8,809 nt of DNA from Bacillota bacterium (GTDB lineage: Bacteria; Bacillota; Clostridia; Christensenellales; UMGS416). The stretch spans positions 1-8,809 of the forward strand of contig JAEYPH010000104.1 in NCBI GenBank assembly GCA_023410875.1, read 5' to 3'. The translations under genes and the position numbers were made by a program. This document shows, piece by piece, positions 8,501 through 8,809 of the stretch. The notes beneath the pieces were generated by a model that was given only the letters and a program-made list of their open reading frames with translations, was not told where the DNA came from and did no database searches. The stretch's first letter is position 1. Every line of letters begins with the position of its first letter.

Positions 8501-8679
8501 TGGATTCTGTTTGGTGTTGTAGCTAAATATGCTGATGTAACACCATCGCCTGATCCTACTAGCATTCCAAGACTGGAAACTGCTTTCGCATCAGCTGAAA
8601 TTGTTTCTTCTGCGAAAGCTACTGTTAAGCTTGAGAATACAAGCGCTAACGCTAGAAGAAGAGCTAATGTTTTCTTCAT
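5530..8679 (-). CDS. S-layer-like surface protein with divergent SLH region and Ig-like (SbsA/Big_5-type) modules
   Basis: This 1049-residue secreted protein has a signal peptide (MKKTLALLLALALVFSSLTV, cleavage AFA|E after residue 23). Residues 27-205 form an SLH-like cell-wall-binding region: VSSLGMLVGSGDGV and PNRIQAAIMVLRLKG (35-70), NFADAKDAAWAAPIMAYL to VMLETLGY (83-137), and a weak third repeat (149-190). Residues 218-955 hold about seven Ig-like modules, each with a K(I/V)TFSE-type strand (for example IKVTFSEPL 331-339, IQVTFSEKV 545-553, VKITFSEAM 658-666) and several starting with a DxxxP linker. A distinct beta-rich C-terminus (958-1049) ends VYARFVDAAGNASNWVKLN. Ala, Thr and Val dominate, Cys occurs once (Cys852), and the codon choice is uniform, as in abundant surface proteins. 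I chose the ATG at 8679, eight bases after AGGAGG, over the adjacent TTG at 8682. It probably forms or joins the S-layer; an SLH-anchored adhesin is the alternative. Confidence 0.88.
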   Translation of the reverse strand: MKKTLALLLALALVFSSLTVAFAEETISADAKAVSSLGMLVGSGDGVTSAYLATTPNRIQAAIMVLRLKGQEEAAKAFTGVDNFADAKDAAWAAPIMAYLKAHPEVGFGGIGNDKFNPNGLMDVKSYYKVMLETLGYKQNTSDVIGDFTYPNVLNFAAEKGLKAVATVTNFTVNDLATATIETLKATVNGGTKSLAVSLVDAKILDAAKAQAAGVYAVAPTALAVDSITITNLREMVVKFNTAPVAEKAKDKANYTINGNAPEAATLSADGLTVTLRTSAANHMSAYSTDNKLVILKAVGFAADTKVENIVAKDTTVPTILSAMATGPRTIKVTFSEPLTPDGTVSNTVNSFKLDNATVALDTTQAAFSGSTLTLTTLADLADGSHTLQVVTGNYLVDAASFGVVPASVTFAYAKDTTPLSVTVDKSTETSVTIKFNKAIDPATIGNANVLFSHTYNTSVNRVDGTAVSNEGDNQTFTINFGTSKPLPPGNTNLYIGYNSTATGATLIADGYGNKLAATTLVVSTTADVTKPVVEKVEFKTATTIQVTFSEKVTSATAEVAANYTLKDSAGDAVTVSGAAFVDATAAKVVQLTTATMNGGSYSLTVKNIKDLSIAQNKLDDVTIAFTATDKVAPTIVDKYEGAGQTGIQVAQIGAKKVKITFSEAMDVATLTDKNNYQYNGAALGTDDKVEAADNNKAVIITFVNNLPTAATSGILNSTTITVARIKDVAGNWMEAFSTTVGIGQLAPLTPYSAQLVAKNQIKLRFKGEVISGAVVADFGVTFNSAAATITGIATSVVDGDTYITLTTGTDAPNTTGATVLVSTAGGASTTGAKNAYGNALAFSGTGVTDKCAPTLGTVVTRDSATANNKIDKIELTYSEPLYVPSISDSDYTVEGYEITSIGVASNIVTLYVKEKDIVDGTVTPKVTQVGDIEDANRNKLGAQEAKTATDGIMFDLPVKTNFAITNGTSTGKIAVSTAFSTYEAVKVQYALGATGFTPSAFTAETATFASAYAVADMFANLTVDTATQDVYARFVDAAGNASNWVKLN
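5815..8028 (-). repeat. Array of about seven divergent Ig-like modules in the S-layer-like protein
   Basis: Modules begin near residues 218, 312, 415, 527, 629, 747 and 849, spaced about 95-120 residues apart. Recurrent signs are a linker such as KDTTVP, KDTTPL, DVTKP, DKVAP or DKCAP, then a strand of the type KVTFSE, KFNKAI or LTYSEP, and an NYT(I/L) segment. The copies are divergent at protein level, so this is an old duplication and not a DNA tandem repeat. Confidence 0.75.
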
Positions 8680-8732
8680 CAATACAACCTCCTCGTTATA
8701 TGTAAGTCTTTAGTGTAATATGGGGGAAACAT
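8679..8732 (-). CDS. Possible 17-residue leader peptide overlapping the S-layer-like start
   Basis: An ATG at 8732 opens a 17-codon frame (MFPPYYTKDLHITRRLY) whose TGA overlaps the S-layer-like ATG as TGATG. AGGTGAT lies upstream at 8747-8741, but the spacing is long and it would sit at the very 5' end of the transcript. The frame contains tandem AGG-AGG codons, which are the downstream gene's ribosome binding site. A chance frame is quite possible; the coupled stop/start is the only reason to list it. Confidence 0.22.
   Translation of the reverse strand: MFPPYYTKDLHITRRLY
8688..8693 (-). promoter_or_regulatory. Consensus ribosome binding site deciding the S-layer-like start
   Basis: AGGAGG on the minus strand, eight bases before the ATG at 8679. 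The spacing favours this ATG over the TTG immediately before it, which is five bases away. Confidence 0.88.
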
Positions 8733-8736
8733 CCCC
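8723..8736 (-). other. Small hairpin in the S-layer-like mRNA leader
   Basis: In the transcript GGGGA and UCCCC pair around a UGUU loop, about 11 bases after the predicted start of transcription. It has no U tract, so it is not a terminator. It could protect the mRNA 5' end, as leader stem-loops do for some S-layer mRNAs. It also contains the AUG of the possible leader peptide. Confidence 0.5.
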
Positions 8737-8754
8737 GCTTATCACCTATTACAA

Positions 8755-8783
8755 ATTATAGCAAGTGTTCTTACTCTAGTCAA
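8755..8783 (-). promoter_or_regulatory. Sigma-A-type promoter of the S-layer-like gene
   Basis: On the minus strand TTGACT (8783-8778) and TATAAT (8760-8755) are separated by exactly 17 bases, and TGC before the -10 adds the extended -10 element. Five of six and six of six bases match consensus. Transcription would start near 8747, giving a leader of about 68 bases. Such a promoter fits a very abundant surface protein. Confidence 0.88.
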
Positions 8784-8809
8784 TGTATTCCAGTGATGTG
8801 TAACATAAC

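Noticed and set aside
8680..8682. TTG start for the S-layer-like gene
   Set aside because: The adjacent ATG at 8679 has the better spacing from AGGAGG and gives a standard MKK signal peptide.

Overview
The window looks like chromosomal DNA of a low-GC anaerobic Firmicute, probably a clostridial or Tissierellia-type organism with a proteinaceous S-layer. This is inferred from strong AGGAGG-type ribosome binding sites, a near-consensus sigma-A promoter, a large secreted protein with an SLH-like N-terminus and Ig-like modules, and a split MacAB/YknXYZ-type exporter. I cannot name the species from sequence alone. No RNA genes, insertion sequences, CRISPR arrays or frameshifts were seen.

Layout. 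Positions 1-3079 (+ strand) hold a tight three-gene operon: the 3' part of a HlyD/MacA-type membrane-fusion adaptor (its start lies left of the window), an ABC ATPase, and a four-helix MacB/FtsX-type permease. One base separates each pair of genes. A perfect hairpin at 3087-3114 ends the operon and also faces the convergent minus-strand genes. Positions 3117-5439 (- strand) hold two overlapping genes for secreted, mostly alpha-helical proteins with the two-repeat architecture of TolC/outer-membrane efflux proteins. They are markedly AT-rich and show no obvious membrane beta-hairpins. Positions 5530-8679 (- strand) hold a 1049-residue S-layer-like protein with its own strong promoter (8755-8783), a structured leader and a strong terminator (5491-5521).

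How they may work together. The adaptor, ATPase and permease form a classic ATP-driven exporter that moves substrate out of the membrane or takes it from the outer face. The adaptor's long helical hairpin keeps part of the motif that docks on TolC tips, and the neighbouring TolC-like pair keeps the tip signature (LG followed by a conserved turn) in all four repeats. The most interesting reading is a MacAB-TolC-like conduit adapted to a cell that may have no outer membrane, where TolC-like tubes without a barrel would cross the wall or S-layer. This is an inference from motifs and proximity. The TolC-like genes are not in the same transcription unit as the pump.
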